This document shows, in pieces, positions 45,093 to 53,624 of a DNA stretch of 64,000 nucleotides. Source of the DNA: Ktedonobacteraceae bacterium (GTDB taxonomy: Bacteria > Chloroflexota > Ktedonobacteria > Ktedonobacterales > Ktedonobacteraceae). The first letter of the stretch is position 1; each line of letters opens with the position of its first letter. The stretch lies in the NCBI GenBank assembly GCA_035653615.1, contig DASRBN010000005.1:62001-126000 (forward strand), in the 5' to 3' direction. Made by a program: the position numbers and the translations under genes. The notes beneath the pieces are model-generated. The model did not search any database. It saw only the letters and a list, made by a program, of their open reading frames with translations, and had not been told where the DNA came from.

Positions 45093-45410
45093 TTACAATC
45101 CAGTCCTGGCTCCCTGGCCATCATTCCTTGGATGAAACAGCGGATAAAAATTGATCGTCCAACCCATCCCAAATGCTGTTGGCACCAGTAGCTGCGGATT
45201 ATCCTTGTTCCAGAAAGTAGCCTGCAGCTTGTCAATAGTCGGCACGCGCAAGTCATATGGAATGCCCAGGACTGACCCATGCCAGGTGCGTTCTTCTGGC
45301 GACCGATTCAGTTGCTGGTTGATCGCTAACCCGAATAGCGCCAAAAGCACCGCAATCCAAAGAATGTTACCCGGACTCAGAAATTTGCCCCTCTTTTTTC
45401 TCTTTGGCAT
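45093..45410 (-). CDS. DUF5808-like small membrane-anchored protein
   Basis: A 105-aa protein with a Lys/Arg-rich N terminus (MPKRKKRGKF), one hydrophobic helix (ILWIAVLLALFGLAI, about 16-30) and a C-terminal motif FWNKDNPQLLVPTAFGMGWT followed by INFYP. That motif, WNxDNPxLxVPxxFGxGWTxNF, is the mark of DUF5808. The function is unknown. GGAGC precedes the ATG. A second protein with the same motif is encoded at 47108-47476. Confidence 0.78.
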   Translation of the reverse strand: MPKRKKRGKFLSPGNILWIAVLLALFGLAINQQLNRSPEERTWHGSVLGIPYDLRVPTIDKLQATFWNKDNPQLLVPTAFGMGWTINFYPLFHPRNDGQGARTGL

Positions 45411-45490
45411 ACTCTTAGCTCCTTTTCTATAGACGCTTTATGTCGTACCGATTTGATTATGATGCCGTTTTGCCTGTTGTGCAAATCGGA

Positions 45491-46378
45491 CTATTCCTGC
45501 GAAAAATCATATTCATTAAAATCGCACACCGCCCGGTAGCCTATGCGCTGGTAAATGCTATTCGAGGTCGGATTGGAAAGATCGGTAAAGAGGCTGCATC
45601 GTTCCCAACCGCTATCAAGCAAGTGCTGGCTAAGAGCGGCAACGCTGCGCGAAGCGTATCCCTGTCCCCGCAATTCCGGTGGCGTGTAAACAAAACTGAT
45701 GCTGATAATGTGCCCAACCGGGCGTGTTGTGTTTAGCATCGAAACAATAGCCCCATCCGGCAACTCCCACAGGTAGAATTCATGGTTACCGATTCGCCTT
45801 CGCGCCAGAGAATCCGCCTCCTCGTCACTGATAGACTCTCGTAGCGCCTCTTGCATAAAGGCTTTCACCCAGCGAGCTACCAGAACTGTATCATCTGGAG
45901 TCGCGACTCGCAATCGGCCAGGTCCTGGCCGCGGTGCGATAACGTGCGTCAACTCAAAGAGCCGCTCGCGTGTACGCACATGAGCCTTTTCGCCTGTCAA
46001 ACTGGTCCATGTCTGAGCGAAGAGATCTGAGAGGTAAGACGGTCCTATCACGCCCGGAACCCTCCATCCATCCTCGCGCAGATTATAAATGATCAGCGAA
46101 GGCGCCTCGCCAAAAGCATCGACCAGGTTGCTGGTTACCACCAGCCTGAAAAGGGGCGTCATCAACGCCGCCATAATCAGTTCTCCCTCATCTTCGACCG
46201 TTGCCAGGTAAGGCGGAATCTCAATATGCTCAGGAAACTGCTGCAGGCGTAGCGCGATACCAAGGAGCAGGTTGTTCAGTACCTCGTTGCGTTCCAGTTC
46301 AGCTTGTGCCCGCGCAAGAAAATCGCCGGCCTGCTTGTACGTTGTGATATTCACAAACCCGTCCTCTCCTGCTTTCAT
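45491..46378 (-). CDS. GNAT family N-acetyltransferase
   Basis: A 295-aa protein with a C-terminal GNAT domain. The acetyl-CoA loop is in VYTPPELRGQGYASRSVAAL (about 235-254), followed by SNPTSNSIYQRIGYRAVCDF, the usual final strand and helix. The first 140 residues form a second, degenerate GNAT-like half without the loop, as in several two-domain acetyltransferases. The substrate is unknown. The ATG at 46378 is given, but AGGAGAGG inside the frame with a GTG at 46354 is an equally good start. Confidence 0.85.
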   Translation of the reverse strand: MKAGEDGFVNITTYKQAGDFLARAQAELERNEVLNNLLLGIALRLQQFPEHIEIPPYLATVEDEGELIMAALMTPLFRLVVTSNLVDAFGEAPSLIIYNLREDGWRVPGVIGPSYLSDLFAQTWTSLTGEKAHVRTRERLFELTHVIAPRPGPGRLRVATPDDTVLVARWVKAFMQEALRESISDEEADSLARRRIGNHEFYLWELPDGAIVSMLNTTRPVGHIISISFVYTPPELRGQGYASRSVAALSQHLLDSGWERCSLFTDLSNPTSNSIYQRIGYRAVCDFNEYDFSQE

Positions 46379-46402
46379 ATAAAATATCTTCTTCCTTGAA
46401 AT

Positions 46403-47077
46403 CTAAAAATAATTCCGCAGTTCCGCGAAACGTGAGAGCGTCAGCAGTCTTCCATCGTCCACAGGCGTCACCTCTTCATGCTCCATGTGCCACGTATGAG
46501 GGTGCGGCACAAACACCGCGCGCAATCCGGCTGCCAGCGCGGGGTTAATATCAGAACGCGGAGAATTGCCAATCATCCAGGTCATATTTGCATCAAGCCC
46601 CAGGCGTCGTACAATCTCCTCATACGTCGCCACATTTTTCTCATGCGCCACGACCACCTCTCGGAAAAACCGCTCGACGCCCGACTGCTCGACCTTAAAC
46701 AGTTGCTCCTCGCGGTCGCCTTTCGTCAGCAGAATCAGATCATGGCGCGCGGATAAATACTCCAGCGTCTCCTCAACGCCCTCAAGGAATTCTAACGGGT
46801 GTGCCCGAATCTGCTCTCCAAACTTTCGCACGTGCTGCAAGTCCTCTTCGCGGAACTCATTTTCCGCCAGGTGCCGGTACGTCTCCTCCAGGCTTTTAGT
46901 GAAATTTGCCGACCCGATGCCGTTGGCTCGTTCAAACTCGTCGATCACCGCTCGTACCTCGTCCGGCGTCAGGCGAGAATGATTGAGAAACTCAATAAAT
47001 TCATGAATGGCCCGTTCAAAGTAAATATTATTCTCCCAAAGCGTATCATCGGCATCAATCAAGAAATGGTAGCGCAT
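46403..47077 (-). CDS. HAD superfamily hydrolase
   Basis: A 224-aa phosphatase-like protein. Motif I is FLIDADDTLWEN with D8 and D10, motif II is LILLTKGD, motif III is the lysine in VVVAHEKN, and motif IV is WMIGNSPRSDINPAL. The helical cap between motifs I and II is of the C1 type, as in phosphoglycolate phosphatase or pyrimidine nucleotidases. The substrate is unknown. AAAGGTGAT precedes the ATG. It lies 24 bp upstream of the GNAT gene in the same direction, so they are probably co-transcribed. Confidence 0.9.
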   Translation of the reverse strand: MRYHFLIDADDTLWENNIYFERAIHEFIEFLNHSRLTPDEVRAVIDEFERANGIGSANFTKSLEETYRHLAENEFREEDLQHVRKFGEQIRAHPLEFLEGVEETLEYLSARHDLILLTKGDREEQLFKVEQSGVERFFREVVVAHEKNVATYEEIVRRLGLDANMTWMIGNSPRSDINPALAAGLRAVFVPHPHTWHMEHEEVTPVDDGRLLTLSRFAELRNYF

Positions 47078-47107
47078 CCTATCACCTTTCTAATTCATTG
47101 TTTATGA

Positions 47108-47476
47108 CTATGGCGAGCATCCAAACGTATGACATCCGGTGGGTGCCAGACCAGAGGCGAGCACAGGCAAGAGAATCCCAAACACCAGCACTATCAGGAC
47201 CATCCCAATCAGCACGAACCTGGCCTGCGGGTGGCCAAAATTCATCGTCCATCCCCAACCGAAGCGCTTCGGAACAAACAGAGCAGGATCGTCGGGATTG
47301 TTGTAAAAGACCTCCGCGTACCAGTACCGGTCATCATCACGAAAAATGACATCGCTACTCCTGCGATCAGCGAACGTATTTGCCTTTGTCGGGAAGCGCT
47401 GGGGATGCCAGAAAAGGGCCAGGACGACCGCAATCAGCAGTACACACATCAGCAAGAGAAAGAGCCACAAACTCAT
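47108..47476 (-). CDS. DUF5808-like membrane protein
   Basis: A 122-aa protein with a hydrophobic N-terminal helix (LWLFLLLMCVLLIAVVLALF), a central soluble part and a second C-terminal helix (FVLIGMVLIVLVFGILLPVL). The soluble part contains YNNPDDPALFVPKRFGWGWT followed by MNFG, the DUF5808 motif also seen at 45093-45410. It lies upstream of the HAD and GNAT genes in the same direction. The function is unknown. Confidence 0.75.
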   Translation of the reverse strand: MSLWLFLLLMCVLLIAVVLALFWHPQRFPTKANTFADRRSSDVIFRDDDRYWYAEVFYNNPDDPALFVPKRFGWGWTMNFGHPQARFVLIGMVLIVLVFGILLPVLASGLAPTGCHTFGCSP

Positions 47477-47697
47477 AAAGCTTCTTCTTTCAAGGCAAAA
47501 AGATAGCGCAAATCACATAATTCAGCCAGGTAAACGAATACTCGTGCTCATTCTCAAATTACGCCGCAGTTCCGTCGCTGTCAAGAGCTATTCCCAGCAA
47601 TCCTTTGCTATAATCCAATTGGAGCCATTTAGTCCGAAACGACTATGCGGCCAGCAAAAAAAGTTCGCGCAAAATTCATACAAGGAGAAACATAACA

Positions 47698-47985
47698 ATG
47701 TATATCGTAGTCAACAAGATAGCTGTACCGCCAGAACACCGCCAGCGGGCGCTCGAAGGTTTTAAGCACGCCCTTCCCAGCATGAAGCGCTTCAGCGGCT
47801 TCCTCGGATTCGAATTGTGGACCGCCGAAGATGGCACCATTCTCGGCGTCTCCCGTTGGGAATCAAAAGAGGCAGTAGACGAATACCTGCAACACGACCT
47901 CTTCCGCCAGCATCACGGCGGCCCTGCGCGCCAGCAAGAAGACCCCTCGATTACAACCCGTTATACCGCCGAAGTTTTGAGCTAG
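47698..47985 (+). CDS. Antibiotic biosynthesis monooxygenase (ABM) domain protein
   Basis: A 95-aa ferredoxin-like fold protein of the ABM/IsdG group. MYIVVNKIAVPPEHRQRALE, GFLGFELWTAEDG and VSRWESKEAVDEYLQHD follow the family order. Such proteins act as cofactor-free monooxygenases or haem-degrading enzymes; the Asn-Trp-His haem-degrading triad cannot be assigned with confidence (N6 and W83-type positions are not clear), so no specific activity is claimed. AAGGAG precedes the ATG. Confidence 0.82.
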   Translation: MYIVVNKIAVPPEHRQRALEGFKHALPSMKRFSGFLGFELWTAEDGTILGVSRWESKEAVDEYLQHDLFRQHHGGPARQQEDPSITTRYTAEVLS

Positions 47986-47989
47986 CTAA

Positions 47990-48310
47990 CGATGAATCGG
48001 CCCCCGGTCCAGCCGTGGCCGATTCATCATAACCACCACGGTGATGAATATTTACCAGCAAAATCGGCAAGCTCCTCTACGTCGTGTCATGCTGAGCGCA
48101 AGAAGCCGCAAGCCCTGAGCGGAGCGAATAGGGAAGAATCGCTGTCTGGGACCATGTTCTTCTGAGTGGAGCGAAGAATCGCTGTCTGGAGCCATGTCAT
48201 TCTAAGTGGAGCGAATGGGGAAGAATCGGTGTCTGGGGCCATGTCATTCTGAGCGCAGCGAAGAATCTGTCTCGCCCGGCACCGAGATTCTTCGCTCCGT
48301 TCAGAACGAC
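47990..48310. repeat. Array of family A and family B repeats
   Basis: It opens with a rearranged family A unit (GATGAATCGGCCCCCGG ... GGCCGATTCATC, 47991-48029). TATTTACCAGCAAAATCGGC (48047-48066) follows, then four degenerate family B units in a row, each ending GAAGAATC and separated by GCTGTCTGGGxCCATG. A final inverted copy (GAGATTCTTCGCTCCGTTCAG) ends at about 48305. Peptides encoded by these units are not real genes. Confidence 0.8.
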
Positions 48311-48430
48311 ACAGCACGCGTGTCACATGCATTTGAACCACGTCTTAACTGCATCATCAGCCCTCCGGATGGTCGGATCAATTTGCTCAAACTCATTATC
48401 ATCCCCTGCCATCGCAGGGGCAGAAAAATC

Positions 48431-48658
48431 CTACGCTGTCCTTCTCATCTCCTGAAATTCGCGCTCTCCATTGCTGTTCTTTTGAACATAGATTCCTACG
48501 TGCTCGAAACCTGCGCGCTCATATACCTTGATCGCACGCTGATTGAACGTGAGGACGAAAAGGCGGAAGTAATCAGGGGCAAACTGTTTTCTGGCAAAAT
48601 CGAGACCTGCGTTAACCAACGTCAGACCCAGCTTCTTGCCTGTCAGGTCTGGTATCCT
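48431..48658 (-). pseudogene. C-terminal remnant of a GNAT acetyltransferase
   Basis: The minus-strand frame reads IPDLTGKKLGLTLVNAGLDF, then LFVLTFNQRAIKVYERAGFE, ending EFQEMRRTA. This is the acetyl-CoA-binding and final part of a GNAT acetyltransferase. It breaks off at its 5' side exactly where a 100-bp inverted-repeat element begins (48659). The residues translated through that element are not acetyltransferase-like. The first half of the gene is not found in the window. Confidence 0.7.
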
Positions 48659-48758
48659 GCTGAAATTCGACAAGCGGATGGCAAAAGCTGCCAGGAATGA
48701 GGACAGGTACCAGATGCTGTTCCTACCGCATTGCCCGATTCGCTTGTCGAATTTCAGC
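48659..48758. repeat. 100-bp element with 18-bp perfect terminal inverted repeats
   Basis: GCTGAAATTCGACAAGCG at 48659-48676 is the exact reverse complement of 48741-48758. The 64 bp between also show partial inverted similarity, so the whole can fold into one long hairpin. It borders the truncated acetyltransferase. It has the form of a small MITE-like element or a diverged repeat, and encodes nothing. Confidence 0.7.
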
Positions 48759-48812
48759 ATGACGAAGCATATTGAGTACTCGGGTTATCCCGGCTTTGTA
48801 CCGCTATGCCCT

Positions 48813-49580
48813 CTATTTCCGTGAATGATCCGCGATAAACGCAAGCACGCGCTGCCACGCATCCGCCGATGCCTCGGCATACTGGTCGGCACGGCGATCA
48901 AAGAAACTGTGCGGCGCCTCTGGATAGATAGTAATCGAGTGCTCAATCCCCGCCTTGTGCAGTTCCTGGTTAAACTTCTCTACATCGCTCACAGGAATGC
49001 CCTGGTCCGCTCCACCAAAAAGACCCAGCACCGGGTATTTAATATTTTTGGCCTGCTCAAGTAGCGTAGCACCGCCAAATGCCGGCAAAGCCCTGGTAAG
49101 TCCGGCATAAAATCCAATTGCCCCGGCCAAACCCACCGGGCGTGTAGCCGTCAGCAGCGACAAGGTTCCACCCATGCAAAAGCCAACCGTGAACGTCGGG
49201 TTGTTCGCGCCCTCGCCCTGGCGCAAGTAATCGAACGCCGCGTTCGCATCCGCTTCAAGACCTGCCGCTTGCATCTGCTGCACATGCGGCCAGAATTCGA
49301 ACGAGTCGTCGCGCGGCCCCGTACCCGCCGTCCGGCCAAAATAATCGATCGCGATAGCAGTGGTTCCCGTCTCCCCGAAGCGAATCGCCAGCTCCTTGTA
49401 GAACTGGTGCAGCCCTCGCACATCTGGAAAGATCACTATCTGCGCCCCCGTTGGTTTCTCAGGATGGCCTACATACGCCGCAAAACGATTACCATCCGCT
49501 GCCGTCAAAATAATATCCTCACCACGAGCAGACCCGCTTACCGGTGGCACCGGAGGACGCGCATCGTTGTCATAGCACAT
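48813..49580 (-). CDS. Dienelactone hydrolase family protein
   Basis: A 255-aa alpha/beta hydrolase. The Cys-Asp-His triad is visible as C135 in VGFCMGGTLS, D192 in FGGADQGIPV and H224 in EAPHSFFDRR. The oxyanion and substrate region includes VIFPDVRGLHQFY. Family members open dienelactones in aromatic degradation, but many act on other esters, and no aromatic pathway gene is nearby. AAGGAG precedes the ATG. Confidence 0.9.
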   Translation of the reverse strand: MCYDNDARPPVPPVSGSARGEDIILTAADGNRFAAYVGHPEKPTGAQIVIFPDVRGLHQFYKELAIRFGETGTTAIAIDYFGRTAGTGPRDDSFEFWPHVQQMQAAGLEADANAAFDYLRQGEGANNPTFTVGFCMGGTLSLLTATRPVGLAGAIGFYAGLTRALPAFGGATLLEQAKNIKYPVLGLFGGADQGIPVSDVEKFNQELHKAGIEHSITIYPEAPHSFFDRRADQYAEASADAWQRVLAFIADHSRK

Positions 49581-49965
49581 ACTCTAAACTCCTTACATCT
49601 GAAAAATAATAGCCAGAACATTTCGGCTGCCAGAAAGATATGTTAGCCTCCTGCCTATAAGTATAGTACCAGGAGCCGTTTCATGTACAGCCCGTAGGGG
49701 CCGATTTATCGGCCTCGCGCCCCATGCCGGATGATGTTGCAACCCATGAACGGCCCGCCCGAGATTACCCGGTTTATCGCTCTCTAAAGAGCCTAGAGCT
49801 ACTGTGCGCCGTTTGTGATATAGCGCGGCGTGGCCGTGATGAGTTTGTGAGTGGCCCGCCTTATGCTTCTGTCATTAGGTAATTGTATCTAGCAGGAGCC
49901 AGGGCACTCCCTCTTCTGGCATAGATGAGGAAAGCGTCCGACGACATTGCTGAGAGGAGGTCGAC
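49581..49965. other. Intergenic region with a partial family A repeat
   Basis: A short family A unit (CCGTAGGGGCCGATTTATCG with GCC following, then CCCCATGCCGGATGATGTTG) lies at 49691-49740. The rest, including about 200 bp before the ferredoxin-flavoprotein gene, shows no gene; a promoter for the next operon is expected here but I cannot point to a convincing one. Confidence 0.55.
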
Positions 49966-51939
49966 ATGGCCTATCGTTTTCAGGTCAATCGACAAACATG
50001 TATTAATTGTGGTATCTGTATGGACTTATGTCCTGTACGTTGTCTCGACATGACGCGGCCCTCTGGAGAGGGCGAAATCGGCGCTGAGCAAGATCTCCGC
50101 AGCCCCATCCCCGGTCCTTTTGCTGAGCGCCCCTGGATGATGCTCGTCCCGGTGCAGGTCGCGCAATGTGTGGGATGCCAGGTATGTGTCCAGGAATGCC
50201 CCACCAACGCCATCACCATTGAGAGCAGTATCAAGGAACTGTCCTACGCAAAACGCGGCCCTGTTGCCTATATGCCTCCCGAACATGGCTGGCAGCCCCT
50301 TGACGCCTACACGCGCGCGAACCCCGAAGAGCCTGGCGAGACGCCCTGGGGCGAAAATCATGCCTGGCGCGTCGCCGAGCGCAAGGCCACATGGCAGAGC
50401 TGGCGCACCTGGTTGGGTGAGCGCAAAGAAGACCTGCGCGCCCCCTGCCAGGCTGCCTGTCCCGTCGGCACCAACGCCGGCCTCTATGTCAGCCTCATCG
50501 CCGAGGGGCGCTATGACGAAGCATTGCGCGTCGCATCCGAGCCGAATCCGTTCCCGGCCATCTGTGGACGTGTCTGCACAGCCCCTTGCGAGGATGCCTG
50601 CCGTCGTGGCGAGTTCGATCTTCCCATCGCCATTCGCGATCTCAAGCGCTTCGCCACCGATCACGGTACAACCATGAAGCGCCGCATTGCACCCCCGAAG
50701 CACAAGTATCTCGAACGCGTCGCCATCATCGGCGCCGGCCCTACCGGACTGAGCGCGGCCTACTACCTGGCGCGGCGTGGCTATAGCGTCACCGTCTTCG
50801 ATGCCATGCCCGTTGCCGGAGGCATGATGGCCATCGGCATCCCCGACTATCGCCTGCCACGCACCGAACTGAATCGTGACATCGACGCCATCCGCGAACT
50901 GGGTGTCGAAATGCGCCTCAATACCGCCATTGGCCGCGATATCGGCCTGGATGACCTGCAGCGCGACTATGACGCTGTCTTGATTGCAGTCGGCGCACAG
51001 CGCAGCCAGCGCTTAGGTATTCCCGGCGAAGGAGAGCTAAAAGGAGTCATCCCAGCCACCACCTTCCTGAAGGATTTTAACCTCGACCCCAATACCCGGT
51101 TGGAGGGCGAAGTCGCCGTGGTTGGCGGTGGCAGCACTGCCATGGATGCCGCCCGATCAGCGCTCCGGGCAGGCGCCAGCAAGGTTCACATCCTCTATCG
51201 TCGCAGTCGTGTCGAAATGCCTGCTCAGACCGAAGAGGTCCGCGCAGCCCTGGCAGAAGGCATTGCGCTCCACGAACTCGTGACCCCCGTTCAGATTCTC
51301 AGTTTCGATGGCCACGTACATGCCGTTCGCTGTCAGCGCATGGCGCTCTCCGACCCCGACGAAAAAGGACGCCGCAGGCCCGTTCCGGTCCTGGGCACCG
51401 AATTTGATCTGCCCGTCGACATCGTCCTGGTCGCCATCGGCGAAGCGCCCGACCCGTCCTTCTTACCGGAGGGAACCAGCGTCGGCGTCGCTCCCTGGGG
51501 TGGTCTGCTCATCAATCAAGCAACGCTCGCTACCGGCGCTCCTGGCGTCTTCGCTGCCGGCGACGTCACCTATGGGCCAAAATCCATCATTCACGCCGCC
51601 GCCCATGGTCGCAAGGCTGCCAGATCGATCCATGCCTACCTGGCCAAAATCCCACCACATAGGGTGCATGAGATGCCGGATGATGAATTCGAGACGGAAT
51701 CAATGCTTCCGCCGGATGGCAGAATCACACTGGACCTCCGCCCGATGGCGCGCGAAATCATGCCATTGCGTAACGGCGATGCCTCTCGCGACCGCTCCAT
51801 CGAATTTGCCACGGGCTTTATGGAAGAACAGGCGCGGCGTGAGGCAAGTCGTTGCTTGCGCTGCGACCTCGCCTACCTCTGTCCATCTATTCACGTCATC
51901 TCGGTTGATACAGTCGTCTCAACCACCAGGCGTCAATGA
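49966..51939 (+). CDS. Ferredoxin-GltD-type FAD oxidoreductase
   Basis: A 657-aa iron-sulfur flavoprotein. Two 4Fe-4S motifs lie at the N terminus: C12, C15, C18 and C22 in CINCGICMDLCP, then C68, C71, C74 and C78 in CVGCQVCVQECP. A GltD-type cluster domain follows (CQAACPVGTNAGLYVSLIAE and AICGRVCTAPCEDACR), then FAD and NAD(P)H domains (VAIIGAGPTGLSAAYYLARR and EVAVVGGGSTAMDAARSAL). It ends with a further cysteine pair, SRCLRCDLAYLC. This is the glutamate-synthase small-subunit fold, but no GltB is present, so it probably moves electrons between NADPH and ferredoxin or a partner. GAGGAGG precedes the ATG. Two paralogous membrane protein genes follow in the same direction and are likely partners. 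Confidence 0.9.
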   Translation: MAYRFQVNRQTCINCGICMDLCPVRCLDMTRPSGEGEIGAEQDLRSPIPGPFAERPWMMLVPVQVAQCVGCQVCVQECPTNAITIESSIKELSYAKRGPVAYMPPEHGWQPLDAYTRANPEEPGETPWGENHAWRVAERKATWQSWRTWLGERKEDLRAPCQAACPVGTNAGLYVSLIAEGRYDEALRVASEPNPFPAICGRVCTAPCEDACRRGEFDLPIAIRDLKRFATDHGTTMKRRIAPPKHKYLERVAIIGAGPTGLSAAYYLARRGYSVTVFDAMPVAGGMMAIGIPDYRLPRTELNRDIDAIRELGVEMRLNTAIGRDIGLDDLQRDYDAVLIAVGAQRSQRLGIPGEGELKGVIPATTFLKDFNLDPNTRLEGEVAVVGGGSTAMDAARSALRAGASKVHILYRRSRVEMPAQTEEVRAALAEGIALHELVTPVQILSFDGHVHAVRCQRMALSDPDEKGRRRPVPVLGTEFDLPVDIVLVAIGEAPDPSFLPEGTSVGVAPWGGLLINQATLATGAPGVFAAGDVTYGPKSIIHAAAHGRKAARSIHAYLAKIPPHRVHEMPDDEFETESMLPPDGRITLDLRPMAREIMPLRNGDASRDRSIEFATGFMEEQARREASRCLRCDLAYLCPSIHVISVDTVVSTTRRQ

Positions 51940-52008
51940 AATTGTCTACTTCTATAATCGAGAGGGGCAAAGACATCTCACCCCTCTCATAACAAAGGAG
52001 GTGCTGCT

Positions 52009-52659
52009 GTGTCAGTACAAGATCTGACCAATGCTATTGTTCAAGGTATCAACGCCGGCGGCGAACAGTTCCTGGAAGGGACGCTTGCCGCCATGCTGCC
52101 CATCATGTGGTTAGCCATTCTAGGCTTGCACCTGGGTCGTCCCTATATCCTCGATATGATCGATCGCTTTACCCTGCGCCTGGGTGCCGATCTGCTCTGG
52201 CTCATCTATATCGGCCTGCGCGACTTCCTGATCGTCTCAGGCGTGGTCATGAGCTTCATGTTCTTCTTCCCCGATGTAGTGGTCACCGACCAGTTGCCGC
52301 TCACAGGTGGTCTGGCCGCCTGCTGCCTCTTCGGCATTTTGCTGGTCAAACTGATGGGCGACCCCGATCACAACCTGCGCGATTTCCAGTTCGTCACGGG
52401 CCTGCTCGGTCTGGGAGCCGTCTTCTACTTCGTACCCTACCTGCTGGGTGTGCAGGCCAATGCCATTGCCGCCGGTCAGATGGCCAGTATCAGCAATTTC
52501 CTGGTCACAAATTCTAATCCCAACTGGGCGGTGGGCATTGGCTACGTCTCGATTGCCTTGCTGGCTATCATGGGCGCAATCGCCACTGGCTATACCCTCC
52601 TCACCGGAGGCCGTGCTGAAGTCCCCGAAGCATCGCAAGACAGCGCTGCGGGCCAATAA
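52009..52659 (+). CDS. Hypothetical multi-pass membrane protein, paralogue A
   Basis: A 216-aa protein with about five transmembrane helices. It shares with the next gene the order MWLAILGLHLGRPY, LRLGADLLWLIYIGLRD, a SFMFFFPDVVV helix end, and a late TNSNP motif before the last helix. I do not recognise a family. No haem-ligand pair is certain, although the histidine of LHLGRPY is conserved in both. The start is GTG behind AAAGGAGG. Being downstream of the ferredoxin-flavoprotein suggests a membrane anchor or ion-translocating partner. This is inference. Confidence 0.82.
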   Translation: MSVQDLTNAIVQGINAGGEQFLEGTLAAMLPIMWLAILGLHLGRPYILDMIDRFTLRLGADLLWLIYIGLRDFLIVSGVVMSFMFFFPDVVVTDQLPLTGGLAACCLFGILLVKLMGDPDHNLRDFQFVTGLLGLGAVFYFVPYLLGVQANAIAAGQMASISNFLVTNSNPNWAVGIGYVSIALLAIMGAIATGYTLLTGGRAEVPEASQDSAAGQ

Positions 52660-52719
52660 GACGGCCAGGTGCTTGTTGAGCGTCATGAGAAAAGACAAAC
52701 AAAGAAAAGGAGCAAATCA

Positions 52720-53385
52720 ATGAAACCCGATGATGTCGCCAATGCCATCACCCAGGCCCTCATCACAGGCGGCGCCCAATGGCTTATCAGTACTGTGGTC
52801 GCCTTTCTGCCCGCCATGTGGACTCTGGCCCTGATCTTACATCTTGGCCGGCCCTACGTCCTGCGCACGCTGCGTCGCTGCGGCCTGCGCTTAGGCGCCG
52901 ATGTGTGGTGGATGTCCTACCTGCTCATGCGTGATGCCGTCTTATTGATCACCTTTGCTATGAGCTGGATCTTCTTCCTGCCCAATATCGTCGTCAATGC
53001 CGCGCTGCCCATCACCGGACCATTAGCCGCCTTGCTATTGCTGCTGGCGCTCGGTGTCAAACTCTCGAGGCGCGTCGATGATGATGTCAACGCCTACCGG
53101 CTCGCCACCATCTTCCTGGTACTGGGCGCGACCCTCTATTATGGACCGCAGGTCTTCGCCGTCGAAGCCACCAGCCAGGCCTATCTCGCGGGTTTCGGCC
53201 AGGTCTTCACCAGCAACAGCAATCCGCCCGCTGCCCTCTGGATCATGTGGATCTCCCTGGCCGGTGTCGCCGTAGTTGCACTCTGGCTCTTCGCGCGTGC
53301 CCTGGTCTCCGCCAACCGCACCATGGCAAAACAACTGGCGAAAACAGCTCATCGACGAACGCCGGAAGCCTCACCCGTCAACTAG
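52720..53385 (+). CDS. Hypothetical multi-pass membrane protein, paralogue B
   Basis: A 221-aa membrane protein homologous to the preceding one: MWTLALILHLGRPY, LRLGADVWWMSYLLMRD, SWIFFLPNIVV and TSNSNPPAALWIMW align along the whole length. About five transmembrane helices are expected; the C terminus is basic (NRTMAKQLAKTAHRR). AAAAGGAG precedes the ATG, 60 bp after gene A. The pair arose by tandem duplication and may form a heterodimer in the membrane with the flavoprotein docked at the cytosolic face. Confidence 0.82.
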   Translation: MKPDDVANAITQALITGGAQWLISTVVAFLPAMWTLALILHLGRPYVLRTLRRCGLRLGADVWWMSYLLMRDAVLLITFAMSWIFFLPNIVVNAALPITGPLAALLLLLALGVKLSRRVDDDVNAYRLATIFLVLGATLYYGPQVFAVEATSQAYLAGFGQVFTSNSNPPAALWIMWISLAGVAVVALWLFARALVSANRTMAKQLAKTAHRRTPEASPVN

Positions 53386-53399
53386 CTGCCAACCCTCTA

Positions 53400-53438
53400 G
53401 AGCAATGAGTTGAGCCTACCTGCCTCAACTCATTGCTC
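53400..53438. terminator. Perfect 15-bp hairpin after the three-gene cluster
   Basis: GAGCAATGAGTTGAG (53400-53414) pairs completely with CTCAACTCATTGCTC (53424-53438) around a 9-nt loop. There is no strong T-run, so it may be a factor-dependent terminator or an mRNA-stabilising end structure. It closes the flavoprotein/membrane gene cluster. Confidence 0.6.
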
Positions 53439-53624
53439 CTGGTCCTACAGGGTGGGGTATAGGGACCGGATTTATCGCGTCCAGGATGGGGCCGCCTGCT
53501 CAAAGTTTGACACTATTCAAACCAATATGCTAGCATGAAGTGACACTGCAACCAGCCTCGCACGAAACAGGGGGTGTGGACCAGATCAACATCAAATTTT
53601 ATTACATGTTCTAGAGGAGTACGT

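Noticed and set aside
48087-48341. Minus-strand frame with repeated SERSEESR / ILRCAQNDM peptides
   Set aside because: A typical repeat-derived false gene; it lies wholly inside the family B array.
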